DNA from: DATJWY01 sp035500775
GTDB lineage: Bacteria > Pseudomonadota > Alphaproteobacteria > Acetobacterales > Acetobacteraceae
Reading direction: 5' to 3'
NCBI GenBank assembly: GCA_035500775.1
Contig: DATJWY010000127.1
Span: 1-11,549 of the forward strand
DNA: 11,549 nt
Shown here: in pieces, positions 1 through 6,569 of the stretch
Layout: each line of letters opens with the position of its first letter
How positions within the stretch are numbered: position 1 is the stretch's first letter
Notes under the pieces: model-generated
What the model was told of the DNA's origin: nothing
Databases searched by the model: none
The model's input: the letters and a program-made list of their open reading frames with translations, nothing else
Program-made: the position numbers and the translations under genes

Positions 1-425
1 CCGGACGCGATCGCCCGCGCCCGGAACAATTGCTCGGCCAGCAGCACGCGCACCAGCATATGCGGCCAGGTCAGCGCACCGAAGGAGAGGGCGTAGTCCG
101 CCCGCTCCAGCACCGGGCGCGACAGCCCCTCCGCCCCGCCGATCAGGAAGCAGAGCGGCCGCGACAGGCCGAGCCAGGTCTCGACCAGGCGTGCCAGGCG
201 CTCGCTATCCACCGCCTCGCCGCCGAGATCGAGCGCCACCGCAAAGGCGGAGGGTGGCAACGCGGCGAGGATGGCCTCACCTTCCCGGCGCTTGATTTCC
301 GCCGGCGCGCCGCGCGCCTCGGGGATTTCGGTGACAGCGAGCGGCGGACGCAGCCTGGCGTTGTAGCGGGCGAAGAGTTCAGCCTCCGGCCCGTCGCGCA
401 GCTTGCCAACGGCGATCAGGCGCAT
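1..425 (-). CDS. rlmH: 23S rRNA pseudouridine-1915 N3-methyltransferase RlmH, 3' end cut by window
   Basis: RlmH is a small SPOUT-class methyltransferase. It uses S-adenosylmethionine to methylate N3 of pseudouridine 1915 in helix 69 of 23S rRNA on assembled 70S ribosomes. The frame starts at an ATG (425-423) with MRLIAVGKLRDG, the usual RlmH N-terminus. Residues 94-100 read LIGGAEG, the family's glycine-rich SAM-site segment, and residues 113-139 read LSFGALTWPHMLVRVLLAEQ followed by LFRARAI, the conserved C-terminal knot region. The window ends after residue 141; E. coli RlmH has 155 residues, so only about a dozen, including the usual NHPYHR tail, should be missing. It is the last gene of the proA-nadD-rsfS-rlmH run and is separated from rsfS by a palindromic repeat. 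No clear Shine-Dalgarno sequence precedes the ATG. Confidence 0.95.
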   Translation of the reverse strand, partial: MRLIAVGKLRDGPEAELFARYNARLRPPLAVTEIPEARGAPAEIKRREGEAILAALPPSAFAVALDLGGEAVDSERLARLVETWLGLSRPLCFLIGGAEGLSRPVLERADYALSFGALTWPHMLVRVLLAEQLFRARAIAS

Positions 426-446
426 GGGAGGGGTCCCGGTCGTTAC

Positions 447-562
447 AAGGCCAGGGGCTCTGCCCCTGGACCCCGCCAAAGGCAAGCCTTTGGAATCCAT
501 GACTTGTGGGGGGCTGGGGCATCAAGGCCCCAGCGGGGTCGCGGGGCAGAGCCCCTCGCCTT
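447..562. repeat. Modular palindromic intergenic repeat, copy A (most complete simple copy)
   Basis: This fills nearly all of the rsfS-rlmH gap. From left to right it shows: AAGG at 447; hairpin 1, CCAGGGGC-TCT-GCCCCTGG (451-469); ACCCC; hairpin 2, CCAAAGGC-AA-GCCTTTGG (476-493); AATCCATGACTT; hairpin 3, CTGGGGC/GCCCCAG (514-533); and then hairpin 1 in inverted orientation, GGGGC-AGA-GCCCC (543-555), ending CCTT at 562. The ends are therefore inverted copies of each other (about 28 bp, a few mismatches), and each end is itself palindromic. The last base is the A of the rsfS TGA stop. I do not recognise a named family. Confidence 0.85.
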
Positions 563-1065
563 CAAACAGGCGTAGCCTGCGCCTCGTCCAGATCAGCGCC
601 CCACATCTTCTCGAGCCCGTACAGCGTCCGCGCCTCAAGCTTGAACAGATGCACGACGATGTCGCCGGCATCGATCAGCACCCAGTCGGAGCCGCCGGCG
701 CCCTCGATCAGCACGCGGCGGACACCCGCCTCGTGCAGCTTGTGCTCCAGATGCGTCGCCATGGCGCTGATCTGGCGGTCGGCGAGGCCGGTCGCGATCA
801 CCATGCGGTCGGCGAAGGCGGCGCGGCCGGAGACATCGAGCGTCACGATATCCTCGGCCTTATCGTCCTCCAGGCTGGTGACGATCACCGCCTGCAGCCG
901 GTCGAGCAGCGAAGGCTCGGGCGGCTTCTCGCGGGCCGCGACTCGGCGCGGGCCGGCGACCGCCGCCTTCTTGCGCGGTGTGCCGGCGGTCTTGGCCGCT
1001 TCGGCAAGCAGCGTCGCCGGTTTCGGCGGCCGACGCTTGGGGTCTGTTCCGGCCGGGCCTCGCAC
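562..1065 (-). CDS. rsfS: Ribosome silencing factor RsfS (YbeB/Iojap family)
   Basis: RsfS binds ribosomal protein uL14 on the 50S subunit and blocks joining to 30S, which lowers translation in starvation. The family domain spans about residues 52-160 of 167. Visible hallmarks are DDKAEDIVTLDVSG (67-80), ADRMVIATGLADRQISAMA (85-103), SDWVLIDAGDIVVHLF (126-141) and YGLEKMWGAD (149-158). The start is taken as GTG at 1065-1063, because an in-frame TAG lies upstream and no ATG precedes the domain. This gives about 50 basic, Ala/Pro-rich residues before the domain, so a later start is possible. It lies 40 bp after nadD in the same direction; nadD's last codons contain AGGAG, but that is too far away to serve this start. 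The TGA stop overlaps the first base of repeat copy A. Confidence 0.93.
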   Translation of the reverse strand: MRGPAGTDPKRRPPKPATLLAEAAKTAGTPRKKAAVAGPRRVAAREKPPEPSLLDRLQAVIVTSLEDDKAEDIVTLDVSGRAAFADRMVIATGLADRQISAMATHLEHKLHEAGVRRVLIEGAGGSDWVLIDAGDIVVHLFKLEARTLYGLEKMWGADLDEAQATPV

Positions 1066-1105
1066 CGTTTTACTGGCGGAGTCGGCGGGCGGTTTCCTGG
1101 CTATG

Positions 1106-1825
1106 TTACACTCCTACGGCAGCTTTGCGCATGGCGGTGGCGGAGGACGGGTCCTGCGGCGCGGGCAGGAACACCCAGGCGGGTGGGCGCATCCCGGCGA
1201 TCGCCGGCGCTTCCCGTCCCACGAGCCGTGCCACACGCAGCCGCTGCGCCGCATGCCCCGCCAACGCCCTGTGATTGTAGGTGGGCCGGGGCAGGACCGC
1301 AAAGGGTACGGTGCGCACAATTCCCATCCAGCCGCGCCAGCGCGGAAATTGCGACAGATTGTCGGCCCCCATCAGCCAGACGAAGCGCGCGCGCGGGAAC
1401 AGCCGGCGCAGCGCCCGCAGCGTGTCGAACGTGTAGCGCGTATGCAGGCGCCGCTCGATCGCGGTCGCGATGATGCGGTGGCCGTCGGCGATCGCCTGGG
1501 CGGAGGCGAGGCGGGCGGCGAGCGGCGCCATGTCGGCCGGGTCCTTCAGCGGGTTGCCCGGCGAGACCAGCAGCCAGACCTGGTCCAGCCCGAGGCGGCG
1601 CAGCGCCAGCCGGGCGATATGCCGATGCCCCGCATGGGCCGGGTTGAAGCTGCCGCCGAGCAGCCCGATGCGGACGCGGCGGCGATCGCCGAAGCGGGGC
1701 AACCTGTCCGGCCCCGGCCCTGATGCCGGATCCGACGCCGGCTCAGGCCCTGGCCCGCCCCCCCGCGCGGCGTCGCCGGCGCGGGGGCGCGGGGGGCGCG
1801 CTCCGGCGGTCGCGAAGGCGGTCAT
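1106..1825 (-). CDS. nadD: Nicotinate-nucleotide adenylyltransferase NadD
   Basis: NadD adenylates nicotinate mononucleotide with ATP to give deamido-NAD in NAD synthesis. The nucleotidyltransferase signature GGSFNPAHAGH is at residues 57-67, and the second ATP-binding motif, of ISSTxIR type, is present as SSATAMR at 227-233. VWLLVSPGNPLK and WLMGADNLSQFPRWRGW are further family segments. The protein ends six residues after the second motif, shorter at the C-terminus than E. coli NadD. The ATG at 1825-1823 lies 5 bp after the proA stop, so coupling with proA is likely. This start gives about 50 low-complexity residues (Ala/Gly/Pro/Arg) before the first strand at VRIGLLGG; no alternative start codon was found close to that strand. 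The frame also stays open upstream inside proA, but that stretch is antisense-like noise and was not used. Confidence 0.94.
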   Translation of the reverse strand: MTAFATAGARPPRPRAGDAARGGGPGPEPASDPASGPGPDRLPRFGDRRRVRIGLLGGSFNPAHAGHRHIARLALRRLGLDQVWLLVSPGNPLKDPADMAPLAARLASAQAIADGHRIIATAIERRLHTRYTFDTLRALRRLFPRARFVWLMGADNLSQFPRWRGWMGIVRTVPFAVLPRPTYNHRALAGHAAQRLRVARLVGREAPAIAGMRPPAWVFLPAPQDPSSATAMRKAAVGV

Positions 1826-1830
1826 GCCGG

Positions 1831-3093
1831 TTACGGACGGACCTGACCCGTGCCGCGCACGACGTAGCGGAAGGTGGTGAGCTGCTCGACCCCCACTGGC
1901 CCGCGCGCGTGGATGCGCCCGGTGGCGATGCCGATCTCGGCGCCGAAGCCGAACTCGCCGCCGTCGCAGAACTGGGTGGAGGTGTTCCACATCGTCACCG
2001 CGCTGTCGCTCGCGGCGAGGAAGTGGTCCGCCACCGCGCGGTCCTCGGTGATGATCGCTTCCGTGTGCGAGCTGCCATGCCGCGCGATATGGGCGAGCGC
2101 CGCCTCCACCCCGTCCACCAGGGCGATGGAGAGCACTGCGTCCAGCCATTCGGTGTCGTAATCAGCCGTGTTGGCGGCGGGCAGGGACGGCACGATGGCG
2201 CGCGCCTCGGCATCGGCGCGGAAATCGCAGCCGAGGGCGGCGAGATCGGCGACGATGCCGGGCAGCAGGGCGGGGGCGCAGGCGCGGTCGATCAGAAGCG
2301 TCTCGGTGGCGCCGCAAATGCCGGTGCGGCGCATCTTGGCGTTGGCGAGCACCCGCCGCGCCATTGCCGGGTCGGCGGCCGCATGGACATAGGTATGGCA
2401 CAGCCCCTCGGCATGGGAGAGCACCGGCACCCGCGCCTCGCGCTGCACCCGCTCGACCAGCCCCTTGCCGCCGCGCGGAATGATGAGGTCGATCAGCCCG
2501 GACGCGCCGAGCATGGCGGCGACGAAGGCGCGATCGGTATCGGGCGCGACCTGCACCGCCGCGTCCGGCAGGCCGGCGGCGCGCAGTCCCTCGGTGAGGG
2601 CGGCATGGATGGCGCGGGCGGAGTTGAAGCTCTCCGAACCGCCGCGCAGGATCACCGCGTTGCCGGATTTGAGGCAGATGCCGGCGGCGTCCGCGCCGAC
2701 ATTCGGCCGGCTCTCATAGATCATGCCGATCACGCCGAGCGGCTGCGGCACGCGGCTGATCGCGAGCCCGTTCGGTCGCGTCCAGCTGGCGAGGACGCGC
2801 GCCAGCGGGTCGGGCAGGGCGGCGATCTCGTCGAGTCCGGTCGCCATGGCCTCCACCCGGGCATCGGTCAGGGTGAGCCGGTCGCGGAACGCCGCGGTGC
2901 CGGTATAGGCGGCGAGGTCGGCGGCGTTCGCCGCCAGGATCGCGGCCTTGTGCGCGCGGAGGGCGGCGGCGGCCTGCCGCAGCCCGGCGTCACGCGCCGC
3001 GCCCGGCAGACGGGCCAGAACGCGGGAGGCTTCGCGCGCCGCCAGCGCCTGCGCGCGCAGGGCCTGGCTGGAGGGGTCGTTCTGTTCGGTCAT
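1831..3093 (-). CDS. proA: Gamma-glutamyl phosphate reductase ProA
   Basis: ProA reduces gamma-glutamyl phosphate with NADPH to glutamate-5-semialdehyde, the second step of proline synthesis, in the cytoplasm. The 420-residue length fits the family. Recognisable blocks are GVIGMIYESRPNVGADAAG (120-138), LKSGNAVILRGGSES (141-155), IIPRGGKGL (204-212), the catalytic cysteine in RTGICGATETLL (C260), and a C-terminal block around STQFCDGGEFGFGAEIGIAT followed by HARGPVG (372-401). The chosen start is ATG 3093-3091; a GTG at 3102-3100 in the same frame would add three residues. Neither has a strong Shine-Dalgarno sequence. It is first in the run with nadD, rsfS and rlmH. ProB, the usual partner, is not in the window. 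Confidence 0.96.
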   Translation of the reverse strand: MTEQNDPSSQALRAQALAAREASRVLARLPGAARDAGLRQAAAALRAHKAAILAANAADLAAYTGTAAFRDRLTLTDARVEAMATGLDEIAALPDPLARVLASWTRPNGLAISRVPQPLGVIGMIYESRPNVGADAAGICLKSGNAVILRGGSESFNSARAIHAALTEGLRAAGLPDAAVQVAPDTDRAFVAAMLGASGLIDLIIPRGGKGLVERVQREARVPVLSHAEGLCHTYVHAAADPAMARRVLANAKMRRTGICGATETLLIDRACAPALLPGIVADLAALGCDFRADAEARAIVPSLPAANTADYDTEWLDAVLSIALVDGVEAALAHIARHGSSHTEAIITEDRAVADHFLAASDSAVTMWNTSTQFCDGGEFGFGAEIGIATGRIHARGPVGVEQLTTFRYVVRGTGQVRP

Positions 3094-3230
3094 GGGACCC
3101 ACATTGCCAAGCCCGCGCCCGGGAAGGAAGGCCGTGCCGCGCGTGGCGGGTGCGGGAGGGACGAGGGCCTCAGAATATCGTGATCCCGCCGCCGATGTCG
3201 GCGGGGGAGGGGTTTAGGTTGACCTGCAGG
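3094..3230. other. Spacer upstream of proA with a 16-bp palindrome
   Basis: This unique sequence between the proA start and repeat copy B should hold the promoter for the proA run, but no convincing -35/-10 pair is visible. It contains CCGCCGATGTCGGCGG (3189-3204), a 7-bp inverted repeat with a 2-bp centre, which could be an operator or chance in GC-rich DNA. Confidence 0.35.
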
Positions 3231-3404
3231 AAGGCCAGGGGCTCTCCCTCCGTGGCCATTCCATCGGCCGGTCCGGCCGATGGAACCTTGGGCCACTCCG
3301 CCCCTGGACCCCGCCAAAGGCAAGCCTTTGGAATCCATTACTTAAAGTGATTGGGGTCTGGGGCCTCAAGGCCCCAGCGGGTCCAGGGCAGAGCCCTGGC
3401 CTTT
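3231..3404. repeat. Modular palindromic repeat, copy B, with nested module
   Basis: This has the same order as copy A: AAGGCCAGGGGC at 3231, hairpin 2 CCAAAGGCAAGCCTTTGG, AATCCAT, hairpin 3 CTGGGGCCTCAAGGCCCCAG (3358-3377), and the inverted terminal hairpin CCAGGGCAGAGCCCTGG (3383-3399) ending CCTTT at 3404. The loop of the first hairpin is expanded by about 57 bp (see the nested module). The right half codes for the last 12 residues of Cca, and the Cca TGA (3368-3366) lies in the loop of hairpin 3. Confidence 0.85.
3242..3304. repeat. Nested hairpin module inserted in the loop of hairpin 1 (also at 4842-4904)
   Basis: CTCCCTCCGTGGCCATT (3244-3260) and TGGAACCTTGGGCCACTCCG (3281-3300) recur in copy C at 4844-4860 and 4881-4900. 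Between and overlapping these flanks is a 27-nt core. In this copy the core (3259-3285) is a perfect 13-bp inverted repeat around one T. In copy C the core (4859-4885) has the same length, but only the outer 7 bp pair (TTCCAGC/GCTGGAA). GTGGCC and GGCCAC outside the core can also pair, giving a long stem. Confidence 0.8.
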
Positions 3405-4571
3405 CTGCTTCCCCAACATATCCCGGCAAGCCCCGGCATCCGCCACGCAGCCGCCCGCGAGCCACCACGCCCGCACCGCCCGCAGCGCCCGCCCGACCTC
3501 CGGCCCCGGCGTAAAGCCGAGCGCCAGCGCGTCGCGCCCTTCGAGCGGAAACACGGGCGATGGCGTCGCCGCCAGCCGGGCGCGCAACGCGTCCCAGTCC
3601 GGCCCGGTGCCGCCGGCGAGCCAGGTCTGCCCGATCAGCACCTCGGCGCTCTCCGCCGCCAGCGCCCGCCGCAGATCCGCAGCGTCCAGGCCCGGATGCG
3701 GCGCCGCCCCGGCGCGGAGCGCGGCGAGGCGGGTGCGTTCGGCGGTGGAGAGGCGCAGCCGCGTCGCCAGCGCCTCGGTCTTGCCGCTGGCCAGGGTGGC
3801 GAGGCGGAGCAGCGGATCGGCCGGCGCGTCGGCCGCGATCAGGCGGGCGAGCCGCGCCGGGTCCGCCCCCTCCGGCAACACCGCCGCCAGCACGCCGAGC
3901 CGCGCCATCAGCGCCACGGCTTCGTCGGGGGCCGGGGCGGCCAGGATGCGCTTCAGCTCGCTCCACACCCGTTCGGCGGAGAGACGGGCGAGGCCCGGCA
4001 CGCCGGCGGCGATGGCGGCGAGCGCGTCCGGGTCCGGCGCGCCACGGCCGTAGCGGGCATGGAAGCGGAAGAAGCGGAGGATGCGGAGATAATCCTCGGC
4101 GATGCGGGTCGCCGGATCGCCGACGAAGCGTACCCGCCCCGCGGCGAGATCCGCCGCACCGCCGAAATAATCGTGCAGCGTCCCGTCCGGCTCCATGGAC
4201 ATGGCGTTGATGGTGAAATCTCGCCGCGCCGCGTCCTCCCGCCAGTCATCGGTCCAGGCGACGCGGGCGTGCCGGCCATCCGTGTCCTCGTCGCGGCGCA
4301 GCGTGGTGATCTCGAAGCCACGGCCCCCGCTCACGGCGGTGACGGTGCCGTGCGCGAGGCCGGTGGGCACGGCGCGCAGGCCCGCGCGGGCGAGGGCGGC
4401 CATCACCGCTTCCGGCGGGTCCGGGGTGGCGAGGTCGATATCGGCGACGGTGCGCCCGGCCAGCGCGTCCCGCACCGAGCCGCCGACCAGCCGGGCGCGC
4501 GGCAGCGCGGCGAGTACGGCACGCAGCGCCGGATCGTCGAGGAAACCGGGCCGGTGGGGGGCGCCGCTCAT
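3366..4571 (-). CDS. cca: CCA tRNA nucleotidyltransferase (class II, poly(A) polymerase family)
   Basis: This enzyme adds or repairs the 3'-terminal CCA of tRNA using CTP and ATP without a template. The 401-residue protein shows the class II head: LVGGSVRDAL (28-37), the metal-binding DxD in DIDLAT (44-49), GLAHGTVT (71-78), RRDFTINAM (116-124) and EDYLRILRFFRFHARYG (159-175). A poly(A) polymerase cannot be excluded by motif alone, but this type is the usual CCA enzyme in alphaproteobacteria. The start ATG (4571-4569) overlaps the stop of the upstream membrane-protein gene as ATGA, so the two are translationally coupled. The C-terminus is odd: the last 12 residues (KGQGSALDPLGP) are encoded by repeat copy B, so the native stop has been lost or displaced. 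Confidence 0.95.
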   Translation of the reverse strand: MSGAPHRPGFLDDPALRAVLAALPRARLVGGSVRDALAGRTVADIDLATPDPPEAVMAALARAGLRAVPTGLAHGTVTAVSGGRGFEITTLRRDEDTDGRHARVAWTDDWREDAARRDFTINAMSMEPDGTLHDYFGGAADLAAGRVRFVGDPATRIAEDYLRILRFFRFHARYGRGAPDPDALAAIAAGVPGLARLSAERVWSELKRILAAPAPDEAVALMARLGVLAAVLPEGADPARLARLIAADAPADPLLRLATLASGKTEALATRLRLSTAERTRLAALRAGAAPHPGLDAADLRRALAAESAEVLIGQTWLAGGTGPDWDALRARLAATPSPVFPLEGRDALALGFTPGPEVGRALRAVRAWWLAGGCVADAGACRDMLGKQKGQGSALDPLGP

Positions 4572-4801
4572 CGCCTGTCCATCTGGCCGTGGACGATCTC
4601 GCCACCGCTCAGTCCGGCCGGCACGTAGCGCCCCGGCCCGAGCGCCCGGCCGAAGCCGAGCCAGGCGAGCGCCGCCGCGAGGCAGAGCAGGGTCAGCGCC
4701 GCCAGCACCAGCAGGCGCGGCGAGGCGGCCGCCGCGGCGAGGCGCCAGAGCGCGAACAGGGCGATGGGGAGCAGGATCAGGGAGAGTTCAGTGAGGCGCA
4801 T
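4568..4801 (-). CDS. Small two-helix membrane protein, DUF6111-like
   Basis: This is a 77-residue protein starting MRLTELSLILLPIALFALW, with two hydrophobic stretches (about residues 5-20 and 29-48) separated by a short Ala-rich linker with an Arg. A short polar tail follows, containing GPGRYVPAGLSGGEIVHGQ. Size, topology, the RYVPA...GGxIVxG tail and position directly before cca match what I recall of the DUF6111 family of alphaproteobacteria; its function is unknown. ATG at 4801-4799 is used; a GTG one codon earlier is equally possible, and no good Shine-Dalgarno sequence is seen. The stop TGA overlaps the cca start. The frame stays open upstream through repeat copy C, but that part reads as repeat and is excluded. 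Confidence 0.75.
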   Translation of the reverse strand: MRLTELSLILLPIALFALWRLAAAAASPRLLVLAALTLLCLAAALAWLGFGRALGPGRYVPAGLSGGEIVHGQMDRR

Positions 4802-4830
4802 CACGCCGTGGCCCATCCGTAAGGGGTGGA

Positions 4831-4990
4831 AAGGGCAGGGGCGCTCCCTCCGTGGCCATTCCAGCTTCCGTTCCGCCCGCTGGAACCTTGGGCCACTCCG
4901 CCCCCGCACCCCGTCATGCGAAGCATGCATGCGCATGACGGGGCCGTACGGCTCCGGACCCCATTCATTTGCAAGGCCATGGCCTCTCCC
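4831..4990. repeat. Modular palindromic repeat, copy C, with nested module and a different inner hairpin
   Basis: It opens AAGGGCAGGGGC (4831), carries the nested module (4842-4904), then a 12-bp perfect hairpin CCCCGTCATGCG / CGCATGACGGGG (4909-4920 and 4932-4943) with an 11-nt loop. A GGGGCC-type hairpin follows, then GGACCCCATTCATTTGCAAGGCCATGGCC. Hairpins 2 and 3 of copies A and B are absent. This is the only copy not next to a gene 3' end: it lies between the divergent DUF6111-like and curA genes. The right edge is uncertain. Confidence 0.75.
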
Positions 4991-5225
4991 TGCGTCTCAA
5001 ACGCGTCAACAATACCTGGGGCCATCCCGCCGGGCGCGGTGTCGCGCCGGACTGATGCCGCCCTCTACCGGGCCAGGCAGGTGGGCCGCAACCGTGTGCG
5101 CGGCGGGGCTGACCGGCCGATAGGTGTCTGCTACGGTTCCGGCGTCCAAACGGTACCGGGAAGCATCAAGGTCAGGGCCATCGAAGAGCCGCTGCCTTCC
5201 CGGCCGGTGACGAGGGGAACATCCA
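4991..5225. other. curA leader region, no gene
   Basis: With copy C this makes up the 424-bp gap between the divergent genes. It must contain the curA promoter, but I could not pick one out. A short GC hairpin (GGCGCG-GTGT-CGCGCC, 5033-5048) has no T-tract. GAGGGG at 5212-5217 is the curA ribosome-binding site, 8 nt before its ATG. Confidence 0.45.
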
Positions 5226-6248
5226 ATGCCGACGAGCGAACCGCAAAACCGCCAATTCCGCTTGGCCGCCCGCCCGCAGGGCCTGCCCAAACCATCCGAC
5301 TGGAGCTTCGTCACCACCCCGGTCCAGCCGCCGGGCGAGGGGGAGGTGCTGGTCCGTGTCCTCTATATCTCGCTCGATCCGGCGATGCGCGGCTGGATGA
5401 ACGAAGGCAAGTCCTACATACGGCCGGTGCAGCTCGGCGCGGTGATGCGCGCCCTCGCGCTCGGCCGGGTGGTGCGGAGCCAGAGCCCCGATTTCCGCGA
5501 GGGCGACATCGTCACCGGAGCGCTCGGGGTGCAGGACTACGCGACGCTGCCGGCCCGGGAACTGCACGCCGTGCCGTCGGGCATCGCGCCGTTGCCGGTG
5601 TTCCTGGGCGTGCTCGGCATGCCGGGTATCACCGCCTATTTCGGCCTGATGGATGTCGGCCGACCGGTCAAGGGCGACACGGTGGTGGTTTCCGGCGCCT
5701 CGGGCGCGGTCGGCGCGGTGGTGGGCCAGATTGCCCGCATCGTTGGTTGCCGCGCCGTCGGCATCGCCGGCGGGCCGGAGAAATGCCGCTACCTGACCGA
5801 GGAACTCGGCTTCGACGCGGCCATCGACTACCGCGCCGAGGATGTGCGCGCGGCGCTGAAGCGGCATTGCCCGGACGGCATCAACATCTATTTCGACAAT
5901 GTCGGCGGCGACATCCTCGATGACTGCCTCGCCCTGCTCGCCCTGCATGCGCGGGTCGTGGTCTGCGGCGCGATCTCCCAGTACAACGCCACCGGCCCGA
6001 TCAAGGGGCCGAGCAATTATCTCTCGCTGCTGGTCAACCGCGCCCGCATGGAGGGGATGGTCGTGTCCGACTACATGGCCCGGGCGCCGGAAGCATTGCG
6101 GGCGATGGGGCAGTGGCTCGCCGAAGGGCGGCTCAAGCATCGGGAGGACATTGTGGACGGCCTCGAAACCTTCCCGGAAACCCTGCTCCGGCTGTTCTCG
6201 GGCGAGAATTTCGGCAAGCTCCTGCTGCGCGTCGCGCCGGAGGCGTGA
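5226..6248 (+). CDS. curA: NADP-dependent oxidoreductase, CurA / prostaglandin-reductase type (MDR superfamily, zinc-free)
   Basis: This family reduces the double bond of alpha,beta-unsaturated aldehydes and ketones with NADPH; relatives are E. coli curcumin reductase CurA and mammalian leukotriene B4 12-hydroxydehydrogenase. The 340-residue length is typical. Visible are YISLDPAMRGWM (47-58), GMPGITAYFGL (131-141), the Rossmann dinucleotide loop SGASGAVGAVVGQIA (156-170), DGINIYFDNVGG (217-228) with the family's conserved YFDNVGG, and the terminal NFGKLLLRV (328-336). No zinc-binding cysteine cluster is seen. The ATG follows GAGGGG by 8 nt. The gene stands alone, divergent from cca, with repeat copy D 29 nt after its stop. 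The physiological substrate cannot be read from sequence; the symbol denotes the subfamily and not a proven activity. Confidence 0.92.
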   Translation: MPTSEPQNRQFRLAARPQGLPKPSDWSFVTTPVQPPGEGEVLVRVLYISLDPAMRGWMNEGKSYIRPVQLGAVMRALALGRVVRSQSPDFREGDIVTGALGVQDYATLPARELHAVPSGIAPLPVFLGVLGMPGITAYFGLMDVGRPVKGDTVVVSGASGAVGAVVGQIARIVGCRAVGIAGGPEKCRYLTEELGFDAAIDYRAEDVRAALKRHCPDGINIYFDNVGGDILDDCLALLALHARVVVCGAISQYNATGPIKGPSNYLSLLVNRARMEGMVVSDYMARAPEALRAMGQWLAEGRLKHREDIVDGLETFPETLLRLFSGENFGKLLLRVAPEA

Positions 6249-6277
6249 TGCGCGGGTGGGCGCCCGCATCGTGAGGC

Positions 6278-6400
6278 AAGGCCAGGGGCTCCGCCCCTGG
6301 CCCCGTCACGCGAAGGCGTTCTGGCGCATGACGGGGCCGTGAGGCCCCGCCCCCCTTCAATGCGTAAGTAAAGGATTCCAAAGGCTTGGCCTTTGGCTTG
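6278..6400. repeat. Modular palindromic repeat, copy D (rearranged modules)
   Basis: It opens AAGGCCAGGGGCTCCGCCCCTGG (hairpin 1), then CCCCGTCACGCG / CGCATGACGGGG (6301-6312 and 6325-6336, one C-A mismatch), GGGGCC-GTGA-GGCCCC (6333-6348), and finally hairpin 2 in reverse orientation: GGATTCCAAAGGC (6373-6385) and GCCTTTGG (6389-6396). It shares inner modules with both copies A and C, so copies are mosaics. It accounts for most of the 321-bp curA-prs gap; the remainder holds the prs promoter. Confidence 0.75.
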
Positions 6401-6495
6401 TGGCCGAATGGCCGCCTACTATGGTTTCTATCCGTAACAATTACGTGCATGCCCTCGTATCCGGCCCAGCACAGCCTCTCCTGTGTTGACGGACC

Positions 6496-6524
6496 GTGAC
6501 ACTTCTGTGCGACATTGCTAGAAG
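6496..6524 (+). promoter_or_regulatory. Likely sigma-70 promoter of prs
   Basis: GTGACA (6496-6501) and TAGAAG (6519-6524) match the -35 and -10 consensus at 5/6 and 4/6 positions with an ideal 17-bp spacer. This predicts a start near 6531 and a leader of about 40 nt before the prs ATG. The surrounding DNA is less GC-rich than the coding regions. An overlapping TTGACG at 6486 lacks a good partner. Confidence 0.5.
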
Positions 6525-6569
6525 GCGCCGCCGCTTGGCTCCACTTGCAGCTGTTCCGGGATCCCCGCC

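Noticed and set aside
1826..2149. The nadD frame stays open for about 100 codons upstream of its ATG
   Set aside because: This stretch lies inside proA in another frame, is Arg/Gly-rich noise, and proA is unmistakable there.
403..3183. Long plus-strand open frames opposite rlmH, rsfS, nadD and proA
   Set aside because: High GC keeps antisense frames open; they are rich in Arg, Gly and His, have no recognisable domains, and lie opposite genes with clear family motifs.
3090..3350. Small open frames inside repeats that begin like MDSKGLPLAGSRG
   Set aside because: These are translations of hairpins 1 and 2 of the repeat. Identical nonsense appears at each copy, and no independent evidence of coding is seen.
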